64,000 bases of DNA from Bradyrhizobium sp. U87765 SZCCT0048 (GTDB taxonomy: Bacteria > Pseudomonadota > Alphaproteobacteria > Rhizobiales > Xanthobacteraceae): assembly GCF_018131225.1 (NCBI RefSeq), contig NZ_JAFCMM010000001.1, forward strand, positions 1,550,001-1,614,000, given 5' to 3'. The notes beneath the pieces were generated by a model. That model was not told where the DNA came from. It saw only the letters and a program-made list of their open reading frames with translations, and made no database searches. Positions 27,403 to 36,064 of this stretch are shown piece after piece. Position 1 is the stretch's first letter; each line of letters opens with the position of its first letter. The translations under genes and the position numbers were made by a program.

Positions 27403-30126
27403 ATGGCCATCAGCACCCGCGATTCTGATCAACGACCATCGCCGGACGCCCTTCTCGAGGCCGCCCGGCGAGAAGACCAGCACCGTGGCCGCCTGAAGAT
27501 CTTCCTCGGCGCGGCCCCAGGGGTGGGCAAGACCTACGAGATGCTGCAGAGCGCTCATGCCCGCATCCGCGCCGGCACCGACGTCGTCGTCGGCATCGTC
27601 GAGACCCATGGCCGTCTGGAGACCCAGGCGCTGCTGGACGGCCTGGAGGTACTGCCCCGCCGCCAGATCGAGTACCGCGGACAGGTGCTGGAGGAGTTTG
27701 ATCTCGATGGCCTGCTCGCCCGTCACCCGCAGCTCGCCATTGTCGACGAACTCGCCCATACCAACGCGCCGGGCAGCCGGCACCCGAAGCGCTATCTCGA
27801 TGTCGAGGAACTGCTCGCCAACGGCATCGACGTCTATTCCGCCGTCAACATCCAGCACATCGAGAGTCTCAACGACGTCATCGCCCAGATCACCCGCGTG
27901 CGGGTGCGCGAGACGGTCCCCGACTCGGTGTTCGATCTCGCCGACGCGGTCGAGCTGATCGACCTCACGCCCGACGACCTGATCCAGCGCCTGAAGGAAG
28001 GCAAGGTCTACGTTCCCCGGCAAGCCGAGCGCGCCCTCGAACACTATTTCTCTCCGGGCAACCTCACCGCCTTGCGCGAGCTGGCGCTGCGCCGCACCGC
28101 CGAACGTGTCGACGAGCAGCTCCTCACCCATATGCAGGCCAACGCCATCCCCGGCCCGTGGGCCGCGGGCGAACGTATCCTGGTCTGCCTGAGCGAGGAT
28201 CCACGCTCCGCGGGACTGATCCGCTACACCAAGCGCCTCGCTGATCGCCTGCACGCGCCATGGACCGCGATCTGCATCGAGACGCGCCGAACGCTGCAGC
28301 TTTCCCAAGCCGAGCGCGACCGCCTCGCCGACCTGATGCGCCTTGCCGAAACGCTCGGCGGCGAAGCCCTCACCATCCCGTCCGTCAGCCGGCGCATCGC
28401 CGACGACGTGCTGAGCTTCGCCCGTGCCAATAACGTCACACAGATCGTCGTCGGCAAGGCCAGCCGGTCGTGGTGGTTCGAGCTGATGCGCGGCTCGGTG
28501 GTGCACGAACTGGTGCGCAGCGCCGGCAACATCAGCGTGCATGTCATCGCCGGCGACAAGCTCGACGCCGATGCCACTCCTGCCCCCGGTGTCCGCACCG
28601 CCGACCGTTCGGAGCCGTTCAAGCCGTGGCCGTACGCCATGGCCCTTGTCATGGTCACGATCGCACTCGGCATCGGCCTGCTGATCCAGCCGCTGATGGG
28701 CATCGAGAACATCGACCTCGTGTTCCTCACCGCCGTGGTCGCAACCGCCGTGCGCTATGGCCTGCTGCCGTCGCTCGCAGCCAGCCTCGTCGCCTCGCTG
28801 TGCTACAATTTCTTCTTTCTGCCACCGGTTTACACCTTCACGATCACCGATCCGACCAACGTCGTCGCATTCTTCTTCTTCATGCTGATCGCGGTGCTGG
28901 TCTCGAACGTCGCCGCCCGCGTACGCAGTCAGGCCGATGCCGCGACCGATCGTGCGCGCACGACCGAATACCTCTATTCGTTCAGCCGCAAGCTCGCCGG
29001 AACCGCCGCGCTCGACGACGTGCTGTGGGCGACCGCATACCAGACCGCGCTGATGCTGAAGGTTCGCGTCGTGCTGCTGCTGCCGGAGAACGGCCTGCTC
29101 ACCGTCCGCACCGGCTATCCGCCCGAAGACGAACTTGACCAGGCCGATCTCGCCGCCGCCAACTGGACCTGGAACCATGACCGCCCTGCCGGACGCGGTT
29201 CCGACACACTGCCGGGCGCCAAACGGCTGTTCCTGCCGATCCGGACCGGTCGCGGCCCGATCGGTGTCGTCGGCATCGACGACGACCGCACCGGCCCGAT
29301 CCTCACGCCCGACCAGCGCCGCCTGCTCGATGCACTGATGGATCAGGCCGCGCTCGCGATCGAGCGCGTGCATCTCGTCGAGGACATCGACCGCGTCAAG
29401 CGCACGGTTGAAACCGACCGTCTGCGCTCGGCGCTGTTGACGTCGATTTCGCACGACCTCAAGACGCCGCTCGCGTCCGTGCTGGGATCGGCGAGCGCGC
29501 TGCGTGACTTCTCCGCAAAGCTCGGTGACGCCGAGAAGGCGGATCTGCTCGCCACCATCATCGACGAATCCGAGCGTCTCAACCGCTTCATCGCCAACCT
29601 CCTCGACATGACCAAGCTGGAGTCGGGAGCCGTGACGCCGAACTTCGCCCTGCACGATCTCGGCGACATCGTCGGCAGCGCGCTGCGCCGGGCGAGCAAG
29701 ATTCTGACCCAGCATCGCGTCGAGCTGTCGTTGCAACACGACCTGCCGATGCTCGAACTCGACGCCGTTCTGTTCGAGCAGGTACTCTTCAACCTGCTCG
29801 ACAACGCGGCCAAATATGCCCCCTCCGACAGCACCATCGAGCTGCGGAGCTGGCGCGAGATGGACAGCGTCTGCCTGCAGATTCTCGACCAGGGCGACGG
29901 CATTCCCGCCGACGATCTGCCCAGAATCTTCGACAAGTTCTACCGCGCCCAGAAGGGCGACCACGTCCGTGCCGGCACCGGTCTTGGCCTTGCCATTTCG
30001 CGCGGCTTCGTCGAAGCGATGCATGGGACGATCACCGCGGCGAACCGCACCGACCGACACGGCGCGGTGCTGACCATTCGCCTGCCGATCCCCAAGACTA
30101 GCCGAGCATTGGATACCGCCGCATGA
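27403..30126 (+). CDS. kdpD: osmosensitive K+ sensor histidine kinase KdpD
   Basis: 907 residues. Order: N-terminal KdpD domain with Walker A GAAPGVGKTYEML (near 31-43) and LAIVDELAHTNAPGSRHPKR; a universal-stress-like domain; four membrane helices (from PWPYAMALVMVTIALGIGLL to NVVAFFFFMLIAVLVSNVAA); a GAF-like region; HisKA with phospho-acceptor His684 in SISHDLKTPLASVLGSASAL; HATPase with NLLDNAAKYAP and GTGLGLAISRG. It senses K+ limitation and phosphorylates KdpE. Overlaps kdpE by four bases; 54 bases after kdpC, so probably one kdpFABCDE transcript. Confidence 0.95.
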   Translation: MAISTRDSDQRPSPDALLEAARREDQHRGRLKIFLGAAPGVGKTYEMLQSAHARIRAGTDVVVGIVETHGRLETQALLDGLEVLPRRQIEYRGQVLEEFDLDGLLARHPQLAIVDELAHTNAPGSRHPKRYLDVEELLANGIDVYSAVNIQHIESLNDVIAQITRVRVRETVPDSVFDLADAVELIDLTPDDLIQRLKEGKVYVPRQAERALEHYFSPGNLTALRELALRRTAERVDEQLLTHMQANAIPGPWAAGERILVCLSEDPRSAGLIRYTKRLADRLHAPWTAICIETRRTLQLSQAERDRLADLMRLAETLGGEALTIPSVSRRIADDVLSFARANNVTQIVVGKASRSWWFELMRGSVVHELVRSAGNISVHVIAGDKLDADATPAPGVRTADRSEPFKPWPYAMALVMVTIALGIGLLIQPLMGIENIDLVFLTAVVATAVRYGLLPSLAASLVASLCYNFFFLPPVYTFTITDPTNVVAFFFFMLIAVLVSNVAARVRSQADAATDRARTTEYLYSFSRKLAGTAALDDVLWATAYQTALMLKVRVVLLLPENGLLTVRTGYPPEDELDQADLAAANWTWNHDRPAGRGSDTLPGAKRLFLPIRTGRGPIGVVGIDDDRTGPILTPDQRRLLDALMDQAALAIERVHLVEDIDRVKRTVETDRLRSALLTSISHDLKTPLASVLGSASALRDFSAKLGDAEKADLLATIIDESERLNRFIANLLDMTKLESGAVTPNFALHDLGDIVGSALRRASKILTQHRVELSLQHDLPMLELDAVLFEQVLFNLLDNAAKYAPSDSTIELRSWREMDSVCLQILDQGDGIPADDLPRIFDKFYRAQKGDHVRAGTGLGLAISRGFVEAMHGTITAANRTDRHGAVLTIRLPIPKTSRALDTAA

Positions 30127-30812
30127 GTGCCGCTCCGATCAAGATCCTCGTCGTCGACGACGAGCCGCCGATCCGCAAACTGCTGCGCATGGGTCTGAGC
30201 ACACAGGGCTACGAGATTCTGGATGCGCCCAACGGCAAGACCGCACTGGAGCTGCTGGGCAAATCGCCGGACCTCGTCATCCTCGACCTCGGCCTGCCCG
30301 ACATCCAAGGCCATGAGCTGCTGCGCATGATCCGTGCGCGCAACGACAGCATTCCCGTCGTCGTGCTTTCGAGCCGCGGCGACGAGGCCGGCAAGGTGCA
30401 AGCGCTCGATCTCGGCGCCGACGATTATGTCACCAAGCCGTTCGGCATGGACGAACTGCTGGCGCGCATCCGCGCCGCGCTGCGCCACCAGCTCCAGGTC
30501 CAGGGCGAGCGGCCGATCTTTCGCGCCGGCGACCTGTCGGTCGATCTCGTCCGGCGCATCGTCAAGGTCGGCGACCGCGAGGTGAAGCTGTCGCCGAAGG
30601 AATACGACCTGCTGCGCATCCTGGTGCAGCATGCCGGCAAGGTCCTGACTCACCGCTTCCTGCTCGGCGAGCTGTGGGACGACCTCACCGATGCGCAATA
30701 CCTGCGTGTCTACATCCGGCAGTTGCGTCAGAAGATCGAGGGCGACGCGGAACAACCGCAGTACATCCTGACCGAAGCCGGTATCGGCTACCGGCTGCGG
30801 GCACCGGACTAG
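30123..30812 (+). CDS. kdpE: response regulator KdpE (OmpR family)
   Basis: 229 residues. Receiver domain with acidic pair DDE, phospho-acceptor Asp55 in VILDLGLPDIQG and the conserved Lys in DDYVTKPFGMDELLARI; C-terminal OmpR winged helix (KVGDREVKLSPKEYDLLRIL, YLRVYIRQLRQKIEGDAEQP, YILTEAGIGYRL). Activates kdpFABC under K+ limitation. ATGA overlap with kdpD. Confidence 0.95.
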   Translation: MSAAPIKILVVDDEPPIRKLLRMGLSTQGYEILDAPNGKTALELLGKSPDLVILDLGLPDIQGHELLRMIRARNDSIPVVVLSSRGDEAGKVQALDLGADDYVTKPFGMDELLARIRAALRHQLQVQGERPIFRAGDLSVDLVRRIVKVGDREVKLSPKEYDLLRILVQHAGKVLTHRFLLGELWDDLTDAQYLRVYIRQLRQKIEGDAEQPQYILTEAGIGYRLRAPD

Positions 30813-30841
30813 CTCAGCAGCCTCGAGCGGATCGCTGTATC

Positions 30842-31285
30842 ATGAAGATTTCCGATTTTCTCGCGCCGGACGACACGCTGGTCGGCGTGCGCGCGACCAA
30901 CAAGCGCCAGCTGCTGCAGGACCTGTCGAGGAAGGCCGCAGACGGCGTTCAGCTGTCCGCGGACACCATTCTCAGTGAGCTGCTCAAGCGCGAGGAACTG
31001 GGCTCGACGGGGGTTGGCGGCGGCGTCGCCATTCCCCACACCCGGCTCGGTGCGGTGACGCACCCGTTCGGTGTCCTGGCCCGCCTCAAGCAGCCGATCG
31101 AGTTCGACGCCATCGACCGCCAGGCGGTCGACCTCGTCTTTCTGCTGCTGCTGCCGGCTTCGGCCGAGAAAGAGCAGCTTGTCCCGCTTGCGCTGGTCGC
31201 GCGCAGGCTCAAGGCTGCCGATGTTCTGACGAAGATGCGTGGTGCCAAGGCCGCGGCGGATCTCTACGCCATCACGACGGGATGA
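30842..31285 (+). CDS. PTS EIIA domain protein, PtsN-like, in the kdp operon
   Basis: 147 residues of the PTS_EIIA_2 family: MKISDFLAPDDTLVGVRATN, KREELGSTGVGGGVAIPHTR, FDAIDRQAVDLVFLLLLPAS. The phosphorylatable His66 lies in VAIPHTRLG, as in EIIA-Ntr. In enterobacteria, unphosphorylated PtsN binds KdpD and stimulates the kinase and also inhibits Trk uptake; a ptsN-like gene 29 bases behind kdpE suggests a dedicated copy for Kdp control. It is separate from the usual rpoN-ptsN locus, so probably a paralogue. Start ATG at 30842 by homology to the N-terminus. Confidence 0.9.
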   Translation: MKISDFLAPDDTLVGVRATNKRQLLQDLSRKAADGVQLSADTILSELLKREELGSTGVGGGVAIPHTRLGAVTHPFGVLARLKQPIEFDAIDRQAVDLVFLLLLPASAEKEQLVPLALVARRLKAADVLTKMRGAKAAADLYAITTG

Positions 31286-31289
31286 CCGG

Positions 31290-31311
31290 GCCGGCGCAAC
31301 ACGCCGCCGGC
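31290..31311. terminator. GC-rich hairpin between convergent ptsN-like and livF genes
   Basis: GCCGGCG (31290-31296) pairs with CGCCGGC (31305-31311), eight-base loop, no T tract. It fills the 27-base gap between two converging genes and could limit read-through in both directions, without the features of an efficient intrinsic terminator. Confidence 0.4.
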
Positions 31312-31312
31312 G

Positions 31313-32026
31313 TCAGTGGATGCCGACACCGAGCAGACGCTCGACCAGGACGCGGTCGTCCTGCAGTTCCTTCGCCGCACCCGTCCACGCCGCGCGGCCG
31401 CGTTCGATGACGATGACCGTGTCGGCGAAATCGAGCGCCCGCTCGATCTGCTGCTCGACCAGCACCACTGTCATGTCGCCGGAGGCCGCCAGTCGCGCGA
31501 TCATCGCCATCAGCTCGTCGCAGATCACCGGCGCAAGGCCCTCCAGGGGTTCGTCCAGCAGCAGGATCGACGGTTGGCCGAGCAGCGTGCGGGCCATCGA
31601 CAGCATTTGCTGCTCGCCGCCCGAAAGTTGCTGACCAAGATGACGGCGCCGTTCGCCGAGCCGGGGAAACATCTCATAGGCTTCGGCAAGTGCCGTGCGT
31701 GGTCGGCCCTTGAGGCCGGCGACGAGATTTTCCTCGACCGAGAGCGAGCGGAAGATATCGCGGGTCTGTGGCACGTAACCGATGCCGGAGCGCGCCCGCG
31801 CCGACGCACGACGATCGGCGAGATCTTGACCATCAACGCGGATCTGGCCGTGGTGACGGGTGGTCAGCCCCATCAGGGTTGCCAGCAGCGTGGTCTTGCC
31901 GACGCCGTTGCGCCCGAGGATGGCGAGGCGATGGCCCGCATCGATCGAGAACGAAAGATCGGAGACGATCTGCGTCGGGCCGTAGCCCGCGCTGAGATGC
32001 GCGACCTCAAGCCGTGCGGCGGTCAT
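31313..32026 (-). CDS. livF: Liv-type ABC importer ATPase LivF
   Basis: 237 residues, the standard LivF length. Walker A GRNGVGKTT, QLSGGEQQMLSMARTLLGQP signature, Walker B ILLLDEPLEGLAPVI, and MTVVLVEQQIERALDFADTV with the LivF-typical VEQ. Start ATG at 32026 (MTAARLEVAHLSAGYGPTQI) is eight bases after GGGAG and overlaps the end of livG by 20 bases. Part of the five-gene importer placed downstream of the Rieske oxygenase genes. Confidence 0.92.
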   Translation of the reverse strand: MTAARLEVAHLSAGYGPTQIVSDLSFSIDAGHRLAILGRNGVGKTTLLATLMGLTTRHHGQIRVDGQDLADRRASARARSGIGYVPQTRDIFRSLSVEENLVAGLKGRPRTALAEAYEMFPRLGERRRHLGQQLSGGEQQMLSMARTLLGQPSILLLDEPLEGLAPVICDELMAMIARLAASGDMTVVLVEQQIERALDFADTVIVIERGRAAWTGAAKELQDDRVLVERLLGVGIH

Positions 32027-32771
32027 GGGCATAGCTCCCGAGATAGGCACGGCGCACGCCGTCATCGCTTGCGACCGCTTCCGGCGTGCCTTCGAAAATC
32101 AGTCGCCCGCCGGCGAGCACCAGCACGCGCTTGGCGAAACGGAACACGAGGTCCATGTCGTGCTCGATCATCAGCACGGCAATGTCGGCGGGCATGCGAT
32201 CGATCGCCTCGAGGATGCGCGGCGCCTCGTCATGCGGCACGCCGGCCGCCGGCTCGTCCAGCAACAGGACCCTGGGATTGAGGGCGAGACCGATCGCCAG
32301 TTCCAGCAGACGCTGCTGCCCGTAGGCGAGCTGTGCCACCGGCAGATCAGCGAGCGCGCCGATGCCGAGCATATCGAGCAGGCCCTGGCATTCGTCCCGC
32401 ACGTCACGGGCATGCGCCGCCACGGAGAACACGCGGCGTGTCATGCCGCGGCGCTGCATGATCGCCAGCATGACGTTGTCCGCCGCTGTCAGCGTGACGA
32501 ACAGCCGCGTGATCTGGAACGTCCTGACCAACCCGCGCCGCACGCGCTGCGCCATCGGCAGCTTGCTGACGTCCTCACCACAGAACACGACACGACCGCC
32601 AGATGGCGCCAGCTCGCCGGACATCACGTTGACCAGCGTGGTCTTGCCGGCCCCGTTGGGACCGATCAGCGCGACGCGGTCGCCGCTGCGGAGCGTGAAC
32701 GACACGTCGCGATTGACATGCAGCCCGCCGAACGAGCGCGCCACCTGATGGAGTTCGAGAAGATCGCTCAC
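32007..32771 (-). CDS. livG: Liv-type ABC importer ATPase LivG
   Basis: 254 residues, starting at GTG 32771 (SDLLELHQVARSFGGLHVNR), which overlaps the livM stop as GTGA. Walker A GPNGAGKTT, signature LAYGQQRLLELAIGLA, Walker B VLLLDEPAAGVPHDEA and the IEHDMDLVFRFAKRVLVLAG segment characteristic of LivG. Works with LivF on the LivHM channel. Confidence 0.92.
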   Translation of the reverse strand: MSDLLELHQVARSFGGLHVNRDVSFTLRSGDRVALIGPNGAGKTTLVNVMSGELAPSGGRVVFCGEDVSKLPMAQRVRRGLVRTFQITRLFVTLTAADNVMLAIMQRRGMTRRVFSVAAHARDVRDECQGLLDMLGIGALADLPVAQLAYGQQRLLELAIGLALNPRVLLLDEPAAGVPHDEAPRILEAIDRMPADIAVLMIEHDMDLVFRFAKRVLVLAGGRLIFEGTPEAVASDDGVRRAYLGSYAHDRRTA

Positions 32772-33763
32772 GCCTGCTCTCCCCGGCTGCGCAGCCTCGA
32801 CCAGGCGACGGCGACGCCGTGCACCAGCCCCTTCGGCGCGAACACCACGATCAGCACCAGCAGCAGCCCGACCAGCGTCATCCAGTGGAACGGATTGGTC
32901 GCAGAGACGATGTGCTCGAAGATCTGGAAGATCACCGCACCGACCAGCGCGCCCCACAGATGTCCGGCGCCGCCGAGCACCAGCATCACCAACGTCTCGG
33001 CCGAACGCTCAAAACCGACGCTGTCCAGGCCGACCACGCCGGTGGTGATGGCCATCAGCGCGCCGCCGATGCCGGCGACGGCTCCGGACACGCCGTACAT
33101 CGCGACGAGACGCGGATAGACCGAGACCCCGAGCGCCCGGGCCCGCAAATCGTCGTCACGGATACCGCGGCACAGCAGGCCGAATGGTGAACGCACGAAC
33201 CGCAGCAGCACCGTCAGCACCACCGCGAGCACGACGACAGAGAACACATAGGCGGTGCGGCTATACATATCGAACGAGAACAAGCCGAGCACTGGCGCGG
33301 GCGAGATTCCCGACAGGCCATCACTGCCGCCAGTCCATGCGGAAAGCTTGTTGCACAGCGCGGCAATGAGCTGGCCGAAGGCGATCGACAGTACGAGCTG
33401 CGGCAGGCCGCGAAAGCGCGTGATCAGCGCGCCCGACACCAGACCGGTAAAGGTGCCGGACACGAGGCCGATGACGAGCAGCACGATCGGATTGGTGATG
33501 CCGGCGAGGCAGGCGTTGCCGACGACGTAGGCACTGACCCCGAACAGCGCTGCCTGACCGAGGGTCGCGACACCGCAATAGCCGGTGACGAGATCCAGCG
33601 ACAGCACCAGCAAGGTGAGGCTGATCAGCCGGGTCAGGAAGGCCAGATCATCGGGGAACAGCAGATAGCCGATCAAACCGAGCACGGCCACGACGCCAAG
33701 GCCGGCGAGTTCGACCGGGAAAGAGCGCGTCGCGAGCGACATCTGGTCGGAGGGCGTCCGCAT
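32768..33763 (-). CDS. livM: Liv-type ABC importer permease LivM
   Basis: 331 residues, about nine or ten membrane helices: DLVTGYCGVATLGQAALFGV, TRFRGLPQLVLSIAFGQLIA, PFGLLCRGIRDDDLRARALG, ALMAITTGVVGLDSVGFERS, LVMLVLGGAGHLWGALVGAV. Start ATG at 33763 (MRTPSDQMSLATRSFPVELA) is one base after the livH stop; an earlier ATG at 33790 is possible. The Cys-rich upstream alternative looks less natural. Confidence 0.91.
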   Translation of the reverse strand: MRTPSDQMSLATRSFPVELAGLGVVAVLGLIGYLLFPDDLAFLTRLISLTLLVLSLDLVTGYCGVATLGQAALFGVSAYVVGNACLAGITNPIVLLVIGLVSGTFTGLVSGALITRFRGLPQLVLSIAFGQLIAALCNKLSAWTGGSDGLSGISPAPVLGLFSFDMYSRTAYVFSVVVLAVVLTVLLRFVRSPFGLLCRGIRDDDLRARALGVSVYPRLVAMYGVSGAVAGIGGALMAITTGVVGLDSVGFERSAETLVMLVLGGAGHLWGALVGAVIFQIFEHIVSATNPFHWMTLVGLLLVLIVVFAPKGLVHGVAVAWSRLRSRGEQA

Positions 33764-33764
33764 C

Positions 33765-34631
33765 TCAGTGCGCCCGTCCGAACAGGCCATGCGGGAACAG
33801 GAACACGATCACGATCACCGCCAGATAGAAGAAGAATTCGCCGAATTCGGGCGCGAGATACTTGCCGGTGGTGTCGGCGAGCCCGAGCAGCAGCGACGCC
33901 GATAGCGCCCCGACGATCGAGCCGGCACCGCCGACGGAGACCACCACCAGGAACGTCACCATGTAGCGCAGCGCATAAAACGGCTCGATCGGCAGCAGCT
34001 CCGCCCCCACGACGCCGCCGAACGCGCCGAGACCGACGGCCAGCGCGAAGGTCGCCGCGTAGATTACTTCGGTGCGGATGCCGAGCGCCTCGGCCATGTC
34101 GCCATTGTCGACCGCCGCCCGCAACCGCACGCCGAAGTCTGTGCGCTCCAGCAGCAGCCACAACGCCAGCGCCGTCAGACCGCCACAAGCGATGACGAAG
34201 ACACGATGCGTCGGAATCATCCGGAAGCCGATATCCATCGGGCCGCTCAGCAGCGACGGCAGCGGAATGGCCTTGGACGTCGGGCCCAGCACGAAATTGG
34301 CGACGCCGATGATGATGAAGGTGATGCCGATGGTCAGCAGCAACTGGCTTAGCGCGTCGGACTTGCGATAGATGCGGCGATAGAGCAGCACCTCGAACGG
34401 GATCGAGATCAGGATGGTGCCGACGACCGCGATCACGATCGCGACGGCATAGTTCACGCCGAGGGTGCGCAATGCATAGGATGCCAGATAGCCCCCGATC
34501 ATCGCAAACGCGCCATGGGCAAGGTTCACCACCCGCATCAGGCCCATCATGATCGACAGACCGATCGAGATCGTGAACAGCACCATGCCGTAGGAAACGG
34601 CGTCGAGGCCGATGCTCAGTATCGTGCGCAA
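33765..34631 (-). CDS. livH: Liv-type ABC importer permease LivH (TTG start)
   Basis: 288 residues from TTG at 34631 (RTILSIGLDAVSYGMVLFTI). This start has an AGGA site nine bases upstream and gives the normal family length; in-frame upstream sequence is polar and unlike LivH. Family segments: SIMMGLMRVVNLAHGAFAMI, GGYLASYALRTLGVNYAVAI, RAAVDNGDMAEALGIRTEVI, GGVVGAELLPIEPFYALRYM. Forms the channel with LivM. Confidence 0.91.
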   Translation of the reverse strand: MRTILSIGLDAVSYGMVLFTISIGLSIMMGLMRVVNLAHGAFAMIGGYLASYALRTLGVNYAVAIVIAVVGTILISIPFEVLLYRRIYRKSDALSQLLLTIGITFIIIGVANFVLGPTSKAIPLPSLLSGPMDIGFRMIPTHRVFVIACGGLTALALWLLLERTDFGVRLRAAVDNGDMAEALGIRTEVIYAATFALAVGLGAFGGVVGAELLPIEPFYALRYMVTFLVVVSVGGAGSIVGALSASLLLGLADTTGKYLAPEFGEFFFYLAVIVIVFLFPHGLFGRAH

Positions 34632-34813
34632 GGGGTCATCCTGTCGTGCCGGCGGGCTCCGCGTCCCCGCCGTTATAGACGACAAAGGCCACCGCCCGAC
34701 AGCAGCCTTCGGCGAAACGGCCACGCGGGCCGATCGCCGGATGAACAGGCGCCGGGCTGGAGGTCATCGTCGAAGGTCTCGCAAGGTTGGGACAGATGTC
34801 GAGGGCGAGGAGC

Positions 34814-34846
34814 GGAAGCTGCACGGCCCGGCGCCATGCAGCTCCC
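34814..34846 (-). other. hairpin between binding-protein and livH genes (possible transcript stabiliser/attenuator)
   Basis: In the leftward transcript GGGAGCUGCA pairs fully with UGCAGCUUCC (10 pairs, one G-U) around a 13-base loop, 12 bases after the binding-protein stop. There is no U tract. The remaining gap to livH (34632-34813) shows no gene. Such hairpins often protect the abundant binding-protein message while letting some transcription reach the permease genes. Confidence 0.55.
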
Positions 34847-34857
34847 GTGCCATCGTC

Positions 34858-36033
34858 TTAGTTCGAGCTCATCGCCCAGTCGGGCTGGTCCTTGAAGGTC
34901 TCGATTTCCTTGTTGATCAGCTTGCCGCCTTCCTTGGTCACTTCGCGCAGATAGACGTTCTGGCGGATGTGGCGGGTGGCCGGATCGATCGACACCGGGC
35001 CGCGGGGGCTGACCCAGCTCATGCCCTTGACGGCTGCGATCGCCTTCTCCGGATCACGCTGGCCACCGGTGGCCTCGATCATCTTGTAGATCAGGCGGGC
35101 GCCGTCATATGCGGCGACTGAGGTCATGGTCACTTCATCGAGCTTGCCGCCACCTTTGACGAGCTGGTCGAGAAACGCCTTGTTCTCCGCCGACGGATGC
35201 GACACCGCATAGTGATAGCTCGACAGGATGCCGATGCCGTTATCACCGATGTTCGGCAGATCCGGCTCGGTGACGACATCGCCGGTCGACATCAGCTTGA
35301 CGCCCGATGCCTTGAGGCCGTTATCGATGTACGCCTTGACGAAGCCGAGGGTCGGCGGCCCCGCCGGCAGGAAGGTGAAGATGGTGTCGGCGCCGGAATC
35401 CTTGATCCGCTGCATGATCGGACCGAAGTCCGTGGTGTTCAGCGGCATGCGGATCGCTTCGGCCACCGCGCCGCCCTCACCTTCGAAGGTCTTGCGGAAC
35501 GCGGTCTCCGCATCGATGCCCGGGCCATAGTCGCTGACCGCGATGGCCACCTTCTTGGAGCCGTTCTTCTTGGCGACCTTGGCCGCCGGCACCGTGTTCT
35601 GCCACATGGTGAACGAGGTGCGAACGATGTAAGGGCTCTTTTCGACGATCATCGAGGTGGCGGCGTTCATCACCACCAGCGGCACCTTGGCCTCCTCCAG
35701 CAGCGGCGCCACTGCGAGCGCGTCCGGCGTGAAGTAGAGGCCGGCGAGATACTGCACCTTCTCTTTGACCAGCAGTTCCTGGGCCAGCGCCTTGGACTTC
35801 GCCGGATTGGGCGATTCCTCATCGCGGTAGACGAACTCGATTTGGTGCTCGCCGACCTTGTTGCCGTTCTGGGCGACCCAGGCGTCGATGCCCATCTTGA
35901 AGTTCTGGCCGAACAGCGCATAGGGACCGGACATCGTACCGATCACGCCGACCTTGATGACATCAGCCGATGCGGCCGTCGTGGTGAGGCCGAGGATGGC
36001 CAGGATGGAGCCCAGTCTTGCGGTCTTCTTCAT
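34858..36033 (-). CDS. Liv-type ABC transporter substrate-binding protein
   Basis: 391 residues with signal peptide MKKTARLGSILAILGLTTTA (cleaved near ASADVIKVG) and the type I periplasmic fold: VIKVGVIGTMSGPYALFGQN, EFVYRDEESPNPAKSKALAQ, QYLAGLYFTPDALAVAPLLE, KKVAIAVSDYGPGIDAETAF, DTIFTFLPAGPPTLGFVKAY. C-terminal RGPVSIDPATRHIRQNVYLR is typical of amide/aromatic-compound binding relatives of LivK. Together with livHMGF it makes a full importer. Gene order (oxygenase, GS-like, binding protein, permeases) suggests it imports the substrate that these enzymes act on. Confidence 0.9.
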   Translation of the reverse strand: MKKTARLGSILAILGLTTTAASADVIKVGVIGTMSGPYALFGQNFKMGIDAWVAQNGNKVGEHQIEFVYRDEESPNPAKSKALAQELLVKEKVQYLAGLYFTPDALAVAPLLEEAKVPLVVMNAATSMIVEKSPYIVRTSFTMWQNTVPAAKVAKKNGSKKVAIAVSDYGPGIDAETAFRKTFEGEGGAVAEAIRMPLNTTDFGPIMQRIKDSGADTIFTFLPAGPPTLGFVKAYIDNGLKASGVKLMSTGDVVTEPDLPNIGDNGIGILSSYHYAVSHPSAENKAFLDQLVKGGGKLDEVTMTSVAAYDGARLIYKMIEATGGQRDPEKAIAAVKGMSWVSPRGPVSIDPATRHIRQNVYLREVTKEGGKLINKEIETFKDQPDWAMSSN

Positions 36034-36064
36034 TGCGTTCAGTCCCCTCTAGACGACGTTAGCC

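Noticed and set aside
26641..30060. A 1139-codon open frame opposite kdpC and kdpD
   Set aside because: It is antisense to well-supported genes; long antisense frames are common in high-GC coding DNA. Its composition is His/Arg/Gly-rich noise.
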